Below, piece by piece: positions 9,014 through 16,852 of a stretch of DNA of 64,000 nucleotides. Numbering within the stretch: the stretch's first letter is position 1; every line of letters starts with the position of its first letter. Location of the stretch: positions 248,001-312,000 of the forward strand of contig JADJYE010000002.1 in assembly GCA_016719945.1 (NCBI GenBank), written 5' to 3'. Under the pieces are notes generated by a model that was not told the DNA's origin, ran no database searches, and saw nothing but the letters and a program-made list of their open reading frames with translations. Source of the DNA: Polyangiaceae bacterium (GTDB lineage: Bacteria > Myxococcota_A > Polyangia > Polyangiales > Polyangiaceae). Position numbers and translations under genes: made by a program.

Positions 9014-9682
9014 CTAGTTGCAGACGCGGTACGCCGCGACGTACTCGGGCGCGAAGCTCTCGCTGATGAGCTCGCTGCAGGTCTCGCCGCCACCGCAGTC
9101 GGCGTCCGACGCGCACGTCTTCAGGCTCGGGCTCGGACACGAGGCGCTGCACTCGACGACCCCGAGGAAGTCGAGCCAGAAGTCGTCGTACACGGCGCAG
9201 CACACCTCCTCGCCGGGGCAGTCGGCGGAGGTGTTACAGGCGAACGTGTAGAAGTCGACGCCGCAGTCGTCGGTGACCTCGCAGTGGTCGAGAGACGCCG
9301 AGTCGAGGCTGAAGCAGCACGACTCCCCGGCCTGGCAGTCGACGATGACCGACATCCCGTTGCCGCACGGTGTGGTGGGCTCCGCTCCGCCCGTCGAGCT
9401 GGTGCTCGGCGCGCCCCCCGCGCCGCCATCGCCGGCGCTGATGCCTCCAGCGCCACCGTTGCTCGGCGAGGAGCTGGTCGTGCTCATCGACGCGCCACCG
9501 TCGCCGCCGCCGCGGCCGCCCGCGCCGCTCGCGCCCATGCCGCTCGAGGTCGACCCGCGAGAGGTGGAGGCGTCTTCTCCGGCGGCGCCGCCGCCGCCAA
9601 ACTGGAACTCCGGGTAGCAAGCCGAGAGCAGCGCGGAGGCGAGGATCGCCGAGGTCGTAAGGAACTGCTGCGTCGACCTCAT
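9014..9682 (-). CDS. Cys-rich lipoprotein with Gly/Ser linker
   Basis: Predicted lipoprotein of 222 residues, function unknown. A signal helix ends in the lipobox LLSAC; about 90 residues of Gly/Ser/Ala/Thr linker follow, and then a globular domain with about 16 cysteines. This domain has paired cysteines (ESCCFS, EVCCAV) and ends with ASDADCGGGETCSE, a pattern common in disulfide-rich myxobacterial surface proteins. It should be anchored in the outer membrane with the domain exposed in the periplasm or outside. It has the same architecture as the lipoprotein at 175-651, but the sequences are not obviously homologous outside the linker. Confidence 0.75.
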   Translation of the reverse strand: MRSTQQFLTTSAILASALLSACYPEFQFGGGGAAGEDASTSRGSTSSGMGASGAGGRGGGDGGASMSTTSSSPSNGGAGGISAGDGGAGGAPSTSSTGGAEPTTPCGNGMSVIVDCQAGESCCFSLDSASLDHCEVTDDCGVDFYTFACNTSADCPGEEVCCAVYDDFWLDFLGVVECSASCPSPSLKTCASDADCGGGETCSELISESFAPEYVAAYRVCN

Positions 9683-9703
9683 GCCCTGCCTCCTGTCACG
9701 CCC

Positions 9704-10111
9704 TCACGGCTTCGCCTCGAGCCCGAGGAGCTTGTTCATGCTCGCTTCGTCGGCCGGAGTGAACGCGTATTGATCGAACTCGCTGCTCGTCACCCACTGA
9801 AAAGCGTGCACCGCGAGCGCGGCGGGCTCACCCGTCGCGATCGAGCACTCGTACAGGTAAAGGTCCACCGTGTACCGCTCGTAGGGGTGGCTCACGAAGC
9901 TGATGAGCTGGCCGACCTTCACGTCGACGCCGAGGCGGTGCTTCACCTCGCGCTGCAGCGCCTCCGCGTCGGTCTCGTTCGCCTCGACCTTGCCGCCGGG
10001 GAACTCCCACAGGAGCGGGAGCACCGCGGTCGGCCGGCGCTGCGTGATCAGGTACCGGCCGTCACCGGATATGACCCCTGCAACGACGCGTACGAGTCGA
10101 GGTGCGTCCAC
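9704..10111 (-). CDS. Nudix-fold protein with altered Nudix box
   Basis: Small Nudix-fold protein of 135 residues resembling MutT-type (deoxy)nucleoside triphosphate pyrophosphohydrolases, which sanitise oxidised or non-canonical nucleotides. WEFPGGKVEANET matches the start of the Nudix box, and ALQRE supplies the conserved Arg-Glu. The next positions read VKHRLG, so the two metal-binding glutamates of the REUxEExGU consensus are His and Arg. This makes normal Mg-dependent catalysis doubtful. The DNA around the motif shows no frameshift. It lies between the lipoprotein gene and the FHA gene, five bases downstream of the latter, probably in one transcript. Confidence 0.8.
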   Translation of the reverse strand: MDAPRLVRVVAGVISGDGRYLITQRRPTAVLPLLWEFPGGKVEANETDAEALQREVKHRLGVDVKVGQLISFVSHPYERYTVDLYLYECSIATGEPAALAVHAFQWVTSSEFDQYAFTPADEASMNKLLGLEAKP

Positions 10112-10116
10112 CCGGA

Positions 10117-11196
10117 TCAGTCTACGCTAACCCTGAAGAGCTGCTGCCCCATCAGCAGCACGTCGCCGGAGTTCAGTGGCTGATCTTTCTGGAGGCGGAC
10201 GAAGCTTCCGTTCGAGCTGCCCAGGTCGGTGAGGTAGAGCTTCGCGTTCGCGAAGCTGATGCGGCAGTGCAGGCCGCTCACGTAGCCGTCCTCGGGGAAC
10301 AACACGTCGCCTCGCTCGCGGCCGAGGTGTAGGCCCGACTCGGGGACGGGGTAAGCGTTGCCGGTCGTGTCGCGGCCGATCAACAGCGCGAGGCGGCCGA
10401 CGTACCCGCGCGCGGGGCTGCCGAGGCGCTCGACGCCGTCGGCGCTCTTTGGCATGGGGGCGAGCGGCTCGATCCGCAGGATCTCCTGGCCGATGCGGAA
10501 GATGTCGCCGTACCCGAGCTCGATCGGCTCGTCGCGGCCGATCTTCCGATAGACGCCGTTCAGCGAGCTCTCGTCGCGGACGACGACCTGGCGGCCGCGC
10601 GCGGTGAACGTGGCGTGGCGTGGCGACAGGTAGCTGTCCCCCGCGAAGATGCCGCCTGAGTCGCGGCCGATCGTCGTCGGACCGGCGGCCATGTGGAAGG
10701 TGCCCGCCTCCGTCCCGTCGGCGCGCAGCGCCGTCAGGGTGATGCCTCCGGCGGTCGGCCCGGGCAGCTCTCCCTGGAGCGGAACAGCGGGGCCGGGGAG
10801 CGGGGCAGGCGCGGGGCCCGGCGCTGGGGCGGCCATCTGCGACTGCGGGAGCGGCTGGCTGCCGCCCGTCTGTGGGGCCTTCGTGAGCTTGAACCCGCAC
10901 GACGCGCAGAACTTGTTCGTGCCAGGGTTCGGGTGGCTGCACTGAGGGCAGACCACCGAGGGCCCATCGGCCGGGGGCGTCGACGGCAGGCCTTGGGAGG
11001 GGCCCTGCCCCTGGGAGGTCGGCTCGTCGATCATCGCCGCGGGCGCGATCTTCACGGCCGGAACCCCATGCGGAGGCGTGTTGGACGTCGGGGCGAACTT
11101 CTTCGGGGACGCGTCACGAGGGAGCTCGGCGCCACAGCCGAGACAGAACTTGTAGTGGTCCTGGTTCTCCTTCGTGCATTTGGGGCAGATGATCAC
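10117..11196 (-). CDS. Double zinc-ribbon, double FHA-domain protein
   Basis: Cytoplasmic adaptor of 359 residues. Two zinc ribbons come first (CPKC...CLGC at about 4-22, CPQC...CASC at about 84-104), separated and followed by Pro/Gly/Ala-rich linkers. Two FHA domains follow: the first around 168-245 with IGRDSGG, SPRHA and SLNGVY, the second around 265-355 with LGRERGD, SGLHCRI and DLGSSNGSF. FHA domains bind phosphothreonine, so it is a probable reader of the Ser/Thr kinases common in this genome. The start is a GTG preceded by AGGAGA. The 166-base upstream gap holds an inverted repeat at 11291-11305. Confidence 0.9.
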   Translation of the reverse strand: MIICPKCTKENQDHYKFCLGCGAELPRDASPKKFAPTSNTPPHGVPAVKIAPAAMIDEPTSQGQGPSQGLPSTPPADGPSVVCPQCSHPNPGTNKFCASCGFKLTKAPQTGGSQPLPQSQMAAPAPGPAPAPLPGPAVPLQGELPGPTAGGITLTALRADGTEAGTFHMAAGPTTIGRDSGGIFAGDSYLSPRHATFTARGRQVVVRDESSLNGVYRKIGRDEPIELGYGDIFRIGQEILRIEPLAPMPKSADGVERLGSPARGYVGRLALLIGRDTTGNAYPVPESGLHLGRERGDVLFPEDGYVSGLHCRISFANAKLYLTDLGSSNGSFVRLQKDQPLNSGDVLLMGQQLFRVSVD

Positions 11197-11290
11197 CTGG
11201 GTCTCCTAGTACACCGGTCGGGACGGTCTCACCGAGGTATCGCGCCTCACCTCGCACAAAGCGTCGCGGGGGGAAGGATAGTCTCTGTCC

Positions 11291-11305
11291 GTCGACATTG
11301 TCGAC
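11291..11305. promoter_or_regulatory. Inverted repeat upstream of FHA gene
   Basis: GTCGAC occurs twice, three bases apart (11291-11296 and 11300-11305), making a 15-base dyad about 95 bases upstream of the FHA gene start. It is a candidate operator. A nearby short hairpin (11317-11332) followed by five T residues on the plus strand has no plus-strand gene to terminate. Confidence 0.35.
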
Positions 11306-11362
11306 TTCCTACATCGCGGGCTCGATTGCCCGAGTTTTTCGGCTCTTTTGGCGCATCGCGGG

Positions 11363-11986
11363 TCATCGAGACAGCAACGCGAGCGCGTCGCGGACCAGCT
11401 CCCCGAGGGGGATGTCGTCGAGCGGGCGGCTCTGTGACAAGGTCGCGACGGCCCGCTCGGCCTCCGCCGGCCTGTATCCCAGGCGGGTCAGCGCGGACGC
11501 CAAGAGCTCGGCCTTGGTGCCCGACGCGACCGGACCCGCCGCGGGACGCCCAGCGGGCGAAGCGGCCGCGGGGACGACCGCGAGCTTGCCCTTCAGCTCG
11601 AGGACGAGGCGCTCGGCCGTCTTCTTCCCGACCCCGGGGATGGTGGTGAGCTTCGCCACCTCGCCCCGCGCGACCAGCTGCGCGAGCTCGCCGACCGTGA
11701 CCGCGCCGAGGATCGCGACGCCGAGCTTCGGCCCGACGTTGGAGATCGAGATGATCGTGCGGAACGCGTCGCGCTCTTCGAGAGACGAGAACCCGAACAG
11801 CTGGAAGGCGTCCTCGCGGACGTGGGTGTGCACGTAGACCGTGGACGCGCCCGCGCCGTCGGTCACCACGCGGCCGCGCGTCCCGATGGGCGCGGTCACC
11901 TCGTAGCCCACACCTCCGACGTCCACCACGAGGTCACCGCCCTCGCAGATCTCGTCGGTGATCCGGCCCGTCAGCCGACCGATCAG
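11363..11986 (-). CDS. ruvA: Holliday junction DNA helicase subunit RuvA
   Basis: RuvA binds four-way DNA junctions and loads the RuvB motor during recombination and repair. The protein begins IGRLTGRI, as usual for domain I, has the helix-hairpin-helix signature GVGKKTAERLVLELK near residues 114-128, and ends with a domain III three-helix bundle (ALTRLGYRPAEAERAV). The usual RuvA start (Met-Ile-Gly) aligns with a CTG codon at 11986, giving 207 residues; no ATG, GTG or TTG lies close by in frame. AGGA sits about six bases upstream and the CTG overlaps the TGA of the upstream lipoprotein gene. A non-canonical, translationally coupled CTG start is therefore proposed. ruvB and ruvC are not in the window. 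Confidence 0.88.
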   Translation of the reverse strand: MIGRLTGRITDEICEGGDLVVDVGGVGYEVTAPIGTRGRVVTDGAGASTVYVHTHVREDAFQLFGFSSLEERDAFRTIISISNVGPKLGVAILGAVTVGELAQLVARGEVAKLTTIPGVGKKTAERLVLELKGKLAVVPAAASPAGRPAAGPVASGTKAELLASALTRLGYRPAEAERAVATLSQSRPLDDIPLGELVRDALALLSR

Positions 11987-12600
11987 TTGTCCTGCGCTCC
12001 CTGCGCGATCCAGTTGCGGACCGTGTCGCGCGTGGCGCGCGGAAGCGGAGAGACGCCCTGGGGCATCGAGTCGGCGCAGTCGTCGCCCGGACACCCCAGC
12101 GGGCAGTCGAGGTCGCCGTCCATCTTGTGCATGAGGAAGCTCGTCTCGGGGGAGCTTGGATCGACGATCTTCATCGTCGCGAGGTGGGAGTCTTGGTCGA
12201 CGATCGTCGAGAGGATCAACGCGATGTCGCTCGGCGTCGTCTCCGGGTTCACCTCACCCAGGTACGGCTGGTAGCCCGCGGCGGTCTCGGGGCTCGCGGG
12301 GTTGCCGTGGCACGAGCTCGACAGCGAGCACGACTGCTCGAAGATCGGGAGCACGTCGAGCGCGAACGAGACGACCTCCTCGGTGGCGACGTAGCAGTCG
12401 TAGTTGAAGCAGCCTTCGGCATCGAGCTCGTTGGCGCACGGGTCGCTCCCGCCCCCGCCCCCAGCGCCACCCGAGGCGCCGGAGCCGCCGGTGCCGGTGT
12501 CGTCCGCGCAGCCCGCCGTGGCCGCCGAGGCGGCGAACGCGAGCGCGGCGCACAGCACCGACGTGAGAAGGAGCCCTCGAGAGCGCAACGCCTGGCGCAT
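11983..12600 (-). CDS. Lipoprotein with cytochrome c-like domain
   Basis: Predicted lipoprotein of 205 residues. An Arg-containing signal and hydrophobic helix end near ATAGC, followed by a Gly-rich linker. The remainder resembles the small cytochrome c-like domains of planctomycete and myxobacterial surface proteins: DVLPIFEQSC at the start, SFLMHKMDG in the middle, and TVRNWIAQGAQ at the end. The haem motif is C-x5-C-H (FEQSC to SCHG) rather than C-x2-C-H, so haem attachment is uncertain. The stop codon overlaps the proposed CTG start of ruvA, which couples an envelope protein to a repair gene. Confidence 0.65.
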   Translation of the reverse strand: MRQALRSRGLLLTSVLCAALAFAASAATAGCADDTGTGGSGASGGAGGGGGSDPCANELDAEGCFNYDCYVATEEVVSFALDVLPIFEQSCSLSSSCHGNPASPETAAGYQPYLGEVNPETTPSDIALILSTIVDQDSHLATMKIVDPSSPETSFLMHKMDGDLDCPLGCPGDDCADSMPQGVSPLPRATRDTVRNWIAQGAQDN

Positions 12601-12703
12601 AGAGGTGGCACCTTACCACACGGGTAACACCGCTCGTCGAGTCCTCGGCTTCGCGATCTGCCGCCTTCTTGGCCGCGCCCGGATCCGCGCACTACGCTCG
12701 TGA

Positions 12704-13252
12704 ATGACCATGGAGTCGGCGGCCCTCGATCCTACGCAGCGTGACCTCGCCCGAGCTGCCTGGCGCGCTCCTCGGCTCGCCCTGATGGCGCTCGCCTGGT
12801 GCGCGTCCACCGGCTGCGCCGCGAACGCGGCGCTTCAAGCCGAGGTCCAGGCGCTCCGCACGGAGGTGACCAGCCTGCGCGCGACCGCGGGCGCCATGAC
12901 CGAGCGCCTCGACGCCCTGGAGATGGAGGGCGGCGGGCTGAAGGTGGCCGGGGCGGCGCCAGCCCCCGAGGCCGCCCCGCCGTCCGACGCGCCCCCGAAC
13001 CTCCAGGTGGTCACGCTCAAGCCGACGACCGACGCCATCACCGAGACGGAGGCCCCCGCGCAGCCGCTCGAGACGGGGCCCCGCGTGAAGATCCGCTCCA
13101 CGCCGAACGGCTTGGTGCAGGAGGAGGTCAAAGGCGACGAGAAGGAAGAGCCTTCCAAGCCTGTGGCCAAGAAGGACCCGCCGAAGCCCCCCGCCACGAA
13201 GAAGCCCGTGCAGCCCGCGCCGAAGAGCCCGCCCGCTCCGGCGAAACCCTGA
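12704..13252 (+). CDS. Coiled-coil lipoprotein, LysM-operon partner
   Basis: Predicted lipoprotein of 182 residues. A basic N-terminus and hydrophobic helix lead to a lipobox ending STGC near residue 36. A heptad-like coiled coil follows (AALQAEVQALRTEVTSLR), then Pro/Ala-rich and Lys-rich segments (KKPVQPAPKSPPAPAKP) that look like an extended tether. Such lipoproteins often bridge the outer membrane and peptidoglycan. Its stop is ten bases before the ATG of the LysM protein, so the two form an operon. The function is otherwise unknown. Confidence 0.7.
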   Translation: MTMESAALDPTQRDLARAAWRAPRLALMALAWCASTGCAANAALQAEVQALRTEVTSLRATAGAMTERLDALEMEGGGLKVAGAAPAPEAAPPSDAPPNLQVVTLKPTTDAITETEAPAQPLETGPRVKIRSTPNGLVQEEVKGDEKEEPSKPVAKKDPPKPPATKKPVQPAPKSPPAPAKP

Positions 13253-13262
13253 GGACCGTCCG

Positions 13263-14564
13263 ATGAAGCCCCACCGCCCGCACCGAACCCTCGCTTTGCT
13301 CGCGCTCCTCGCGCTGGTCCCCACCCCGGCGTTCGCGCAGGATCAGGTCGGTCCTACGAGCCCCCCCGGGGGAGAGGAGCCGGTGTTCGTGCCCGGACCG
13401 TCCTCGACGACGACGACGGTCACGAGCTCGGGGCCTGGCCCGGGCGAGGTGGACTCTCACCTGCCCACGAGCTCCCAGTCGACCACCGACATCAACGCGT
13501 CGAGGAGCGGGTTCGACCTCAACAAGAGCACGGCCGATCAATCCGCGCTCAAGGGCGGCAAAGGCGGGCAGTACATCAGCGAGGGGGCGTCGGTTCCCCA
13601 GGCTCACACGGTCAAGCGCGGCGACACGCTGTGGGGGATCAGCGGGCAATACTTCAAGAACCCCTACCAGTGGCCTCGGCTCTGGTCGCAGAACCCGCAG
13701 ATCTTGAACCCCCACTGGATCTACCCGGGAGATCGGCTCCGCCTGCGCGTCGACGAGTTCGGCGGACCGCTACGCTCGCGGTCGGTCCCCGAGACCACCG
13801 TCTTCTTGAGGAACTACGGCTGGGTCGACAACCCCGAGAAGGACCGCTGGGGTGAGCTCGTGGGCGCGCCCGACGACCAGATGCTCCTGTCGTACGGCGA
13901 CGACTCCTACATCGAGCTCGATGAGGACAAGCACAAGGACATGAAGATCGAGCTCGGCCAGGAGCTGCAGCTCTATCGGCCGGTGCGCACCCTGCGCGGT
14001 CGCGAGTCGGACGCATCGGGTGAGCTGGTCGAGGTGCTCGGCACGGTGCGCGTCGATCGCTACAACCCGAAGACCCGGATGATCCGCGCGCACATCACGG
14101 AGGGCCTCGACATCATCGAGCGCGGCGTCTACGTCGGCCCGGTCCCGCGGAAGTTCGTGATCCAGCCCGCCGTGGTCAACGAGAAGTACCTGGAGGCGCG
14201 CATCCTGACGGCGCTCTACCCGCACCAGTTCTTCGGCCAGAACCAGGTCGTGTTCCTCGACCGTGGGGCGAAGCAGGGCGTGAAGGTCGGCAACCGCTTC
14301 ATCGCGGTGCGCCGCGGAGATCGCTGGGTCGAGACGCTCGACGTCGCCGGCGTCGGCGCGACCATCCGCGCCAAGACGGAGGACGATCGCGACGGCGAGG
14401 TCGAGGATCTGCGCACCGACGGGCCGGTCGAGAAGTACCCGAACGAGACGTTCGGCGAGATCCGGGTGCTCGAGGTGCGCGACAACACCTGCATGGCGAT
14501 CGTCACCGAGAGCGCGTTCGAGATCGAGCGCGACACCATCTTGGTGATGAAGAAGGGGTACTGA
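13263..14564 (+). CDS. LysM-domain secreted protein
   Basis: Secreted protein of 433 residues with a cleavable signal peptide (hydrophobic core LALLALLALVPTPAFAQ). A LysM domain near residues 117-160 begins HTVKRGDTLWGISGQYF and ends WIYPGDRLRL; this fold binds the glycan backbone of peptidoglycan. The remaining 270 residues, starting about residue 180, are mixed alpha/beta with no recognised catalytic motif. The arrangement matches the LysM proteins of delta-proteobacteria that carry a C-terminal domain of unknown role. It follows the coiled-coil lipoprotein gene by ten bases and converges with the zinc-ribbon gene; the hairpin at 14575-14600 would end both transcripts. Confidence 0.85.
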   Translation: MKPHRPHRTLALLALLALVPTPAFAQDQVGPTSPPGGEEPVFVPGPSSTTTTVTSSGPGPGEVDSHLPTSSQSTTDINASRSGFDLNKSTADQSALKGGKGGQYISEGASVPQAHTVKRGDTLWGISGQYFKNPYQWPRLWSQNPQILNPHWIYPGDRLRLRVDEFGGPLRSRSVPETTVFLRNYGWVDNPEKDRWGELVGAPDDQMLLSYGDDSYIELDEDKHKDMKIELGQELQLYRPVRTLRGRESDASGELVEVLGTVRVDRYNPKTRMIRAHITEGLDIIERGVYVGPVPRKFVIQPAVVNEKYLEARILTALYPHQFFGQNQVVFLDRGAKQGVKVGNRFIAVRRGDRWVETLDVAGVGATIRAKTEDDRDGEVEDLRTDGPVEKYPNETFGEIRVLEVRDNTCMAIVTESAFEIERDTILVMKKGY

Positions 14565-14574
14565 TCGTCGTCTG

Positions 14575-14600
14575 GCGCGTCCGCCCGCGCGGACGGGCGC
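14575..14600. terminator. Hairpin between convergent genes
   Basis: Arms 14575-14583 (GCGCGTCCG) and 14590-14600 pair as nine base pairs with a two-base bulge and a six-base loop. The position between the convergent LysM and zinc-ribbon genes suggests a shared terminator; there is no T run. Confidence 0.45.
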
Positions 14601-14601
14601 G

Positions 14602-14977
14602 CTACTCGGCGACGGACAGGGTCGCGGCGTCGGAGCCGTTGCAGTCCTGATCGACGCCGTCGCTCGGCATGTCCACCGCGCCCGGGTGGATGTTCGCGTC
14701 CGCGTCGTTGCAGTCGGTCGGGGTGCAGGCCCCGTCGCGGTCGGCGTCGGCTCCGCTGGCGCACGCCCCGCTGGGCGGCGGCTGGACCATCGCGCGGCGG
14801 CGGCCCGCCGTAGCAGGCCATCAGCGTCGCCGCGACGGCTCCGCCGGTCGCGGCGGTGACGACGCCTCGGGCGAGCCGTGAGAGCGCAGAGCGGGCCGGG
14901 GTCACCCGCGCGCCGCAGTGGGGACACTCACGGGCTTGGTCGGGGGCGAAGCCACCACAGGCGCTGCAGTCGATCAT
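14602..14977 (-). CDS. Zinc-ribbon protein with MopE-like motif, frameshifted
   Basis: Small protein of about 124 residues. The N-terminus carries two Cys pairs (CSAC and CPHC) typical of a zinc ribbon, then a hydrophobic helix (VVTAATGGAVAATLMAC). The C-terminal half, in another frame, reads DCNDADANIHPGAVDM and DGVDQDCNGSD, which is the Asp/Cys-rich motif of MopE-type proteins, thought to bind metal. The two halves join if one base is removed (or two restored) between about 14788 and 14806, inside a GCC/GCG-rich run, so an indel is suspected. Without correction the first frame runs on as low-quality sequence. Membrane anchoring with the motif outside is inferred. Confidence 0.6.
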
Positions 14978-14999
14978 CGGTTGCCGAGCCTACCACCAC

Positions 15000-15590
15000 T
15001 CACCAGTGGACGCGCACGCGGACGCGAGAGCCACCTTCTGGCGTCGACTCGACGATCGGTCGCTCGCGGCGCATCGTCGCGCCCACCGCGTCGGCCGCAA
15101 GCTGGCAGGCCGACGACGTCCCCCACGCGGCGGCGGGGTGGATGCGGGGCCGGTAGGGATAGGTCGCGACGAGCTCGCCGCTGCGCTCCGTGAGCGGTCT
15201 CCACTTCAGGTCGAACCCGACGGTGTTCGCCTTCGCGGCGCCCTCGGCTCGCGAGAGCACGGCGCCGGGAGAGGCGCCGAACACTCGCACGATCCCGCCG
15301 AGCCAGCGGGACAGGAGGATGACCCAGCCCGTTCGCTGGGCGTCGACGAACAGCGGGTCGAGCCTCTGCTCGCCGACCTGGTCGCACACCGCTTGGGCGA
15401 CGCACTCGTAGAACGCGACGTCGACCCACTCGGTGGAGGCCGGCGGATCGCGCAGCATCGCGGCGACCTCCGGTGTGAGGCGCGCGAGGACCGCGTCGAG
15501 CAGGCGCTGTTTGAGCAGCACGTCACGCCAGCCGCGCATGAGCGTGCCCTTCGCGAGAGATCTCCCGTCTGGCTGGATCGGCTCGATCAC
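15000..15590 (-). CDS. Hypothetical protein, possible TIGR02265-like
   Basis: Cytoplasmic protein of 196 residues with no signal or membrane segment. The GTG at 15590 is chosen because GGGGGAGG lies six bases upstream; the frame is open further but without coding character. Mixed helices and a central motif GGIVRVFGASPGAV. Size, the early basic/hydrophobic segment and the layout resemble the myxobacteria-restricted TIGR02265 family, but this is a weak visual match. It is transcribed away from the glycosyltransferase gene across about 125 bases. Confidence 0.55.
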   Translation of the reverse strand: MIEPIQPDGRSLAKGTLMRGWRDVLLKQRLLDAVLARLTPEVAAMLRDPPASTEWVDVAFYECVAQAVCDQVGEQRLDPLFVDAQRTGWVILLSRWLGGIVRVFGASPGAVLSRAEGAAKANTVGFDLKWRPLTERSGELVATYPYRPRIHPAAAWGTSSACQLAADAVGATMRRERPIVESTPEGGSRVRVRVHW

Positions 15591-15714
15591 CCGTGACCTC
15601 CCCCCACCGCTCGCAGGATAGGTCCGCTCGCGCCCCTGTGGCCACCTGAGGCTTCGAGGCCTCAACCCGGGCGCGTTCGTCCAGGGGCGGTCCGGGGATT
15701 CGCGGTATAACGTC

Positions 15715-16851
15715 GTGACTCTGCACATGCTCCCGCGCGCGACGCTCGCTGCTCTCGGTCTGCTCGGCTACACGTACGCCGGCTACCCGGCGCTCATCGG
15801 GGCCCTCGCGAAGCTGCGCCCCCACCACACCGAGAAGGACGCGAGCTACCTCCCGTCGGTCAGCGTGCTCATGGCCGCGTACAACGCCGAGGCGATGATC
15901 GGCGCCAAGCTCGACACGCTCCAAGCCCTCGACTACCCCGCAGACAAGCTCGAGATCGTCGTGCTGTCCGACGGCTCTTCCGATCGCACCGACGCGATCG
16001 TCGCCGCGCGCGCCGCGCTCGACCCGCGCATCGTCGCGCTGCGCAGCGAGGAGCGCCGCGGCAAGCCGAGCGCCATCAACTCCATGCGGCGGCGCGCGAA
16101 GGGGGAGGTGCTGCTGATGTGCGACGTGCGGCAGCGCTTCGACCCCGCAGCGCTGCGCGCGCTGGTGAGGTGGCTCCGAGACCCCTCGGTCGGCTGCGTC
16201 TCAGGCAACCTGGTGATGGAGGGGGACGCCGGCTCTGGCGTGTACTGGCGCTACGAGAAGTGGATCCGTGAGCGGGAGGCGGCGTGGAGGAGCGTGCCCG
16301 GTGTCACCGGCGCGATCTACGTGCTGCGCGCGACCGACCTCGAGGACATCCCCGAGGACACGATCCTGGACGACGTGCTCATCCCGATGCGCCTACGTCT
16401 GCGAGGCAAGAAGGTGCTCTTCGACCCCGAGGCCAAGGCGTTCGACGCGGCCGCCGACGACGACAAGGAGTTCGGGCGCAAGGCGCGCACGCTCGCCGGC
16501 AACTTCCAGCTCTTCGCGCGCGTGCCCCGGCTGCTGGTGCCGATCGCCAACCCCTCGTGGCTCGAGACGGTGTCCCACAAGGCGCTGCGGCTCGCGGGGC
16601 CGTGGCTGCTCGCGACCCTCGCGGCGAGCTCGCTCGGGTTCGCCGTGAGACCGCCGCGCGGCGCGAGCCCTCGCTCGATCGCGGCGGTTCGGGCCCTCGC
16701 GCTCGCGCAGCTCGCGTTCTACGCGGGGGCGGCGCTCGGGCCCCGCGCGGGCAAGCTCGGCAACGTCGCGCGGACCTTCGTGGTCATGAACGCCGCGGCG
16801 GCGGTCGGGCTCGGCCGCTTCTTGCGCGGTCGGCAGCGCGTCACCTGGTGA
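15715..16851 (+). CDS. Membrane-associated family 2 glycosyltransferase
   Basis: Inverting glycosyltransferase of 378 residues with a GT-A fold. An N-terminal membrane helix is followed by the GT2 start PSVSVLMAAYNAE, the nucleotide-binding VLSDGSSDRTD and a DxD-like CDVRQ. A conserved acidic site TILDDVLIPMRL probably holds the catalytic base. The C-terminal 100 residues contain two or three hydrophobic helices, so it acts at the cytoplasmic face of the inner membrane. It probably adds sugars to an exopolysaccharide or glycolipid. The start is GTG 15715 (ATG 15727 is an alternative; neither has a strong ribosome site). It converges with a GT4 gene. Confidence 0.88.
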   Translation: MTLHMLPRATLAALGLLGYTYAGYPALIGALAKLRPHHTEKDASYLPSVSVLMAAYNAEAMIGAKLDTLQALDYPADKLEIVVLSDGSSDRTDAIVAARAALDPRIVALRSEERRGKPSAINSMRRRAKGEVLLMCDVRQRFDPAALRALVRWLRDPSVGCVSGNLVMEGDAGSGVYWRYEKWIREREAAWRSVPGVTGAIYVLRATDLEDIPEDTILDDVLIPMRLRLRGKKVLFDPEAKAFDAAADDDKEFGRKARTLAGNFQLFARVPRLLVPIANPSWLETVSHKALRLAGPWLLATLAASSLGFAVRPPRGASPRSIAAVRALALAQLAFYAGAALGPRAGKLGNVARTFVVMNAAAAVGLGRFLRGRQRVTW

Positions 16852-16852
16852 G

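Noticed and set aside
11317..11339. Short hairpin with five T residues on the plus strand, resembling a terminator
   Set aside because: Both flanking genes are on the minus strand, so there is no plus-strand transcript for it to end. Its five-base stem is weak; at most it is part of the FHA gene leader.
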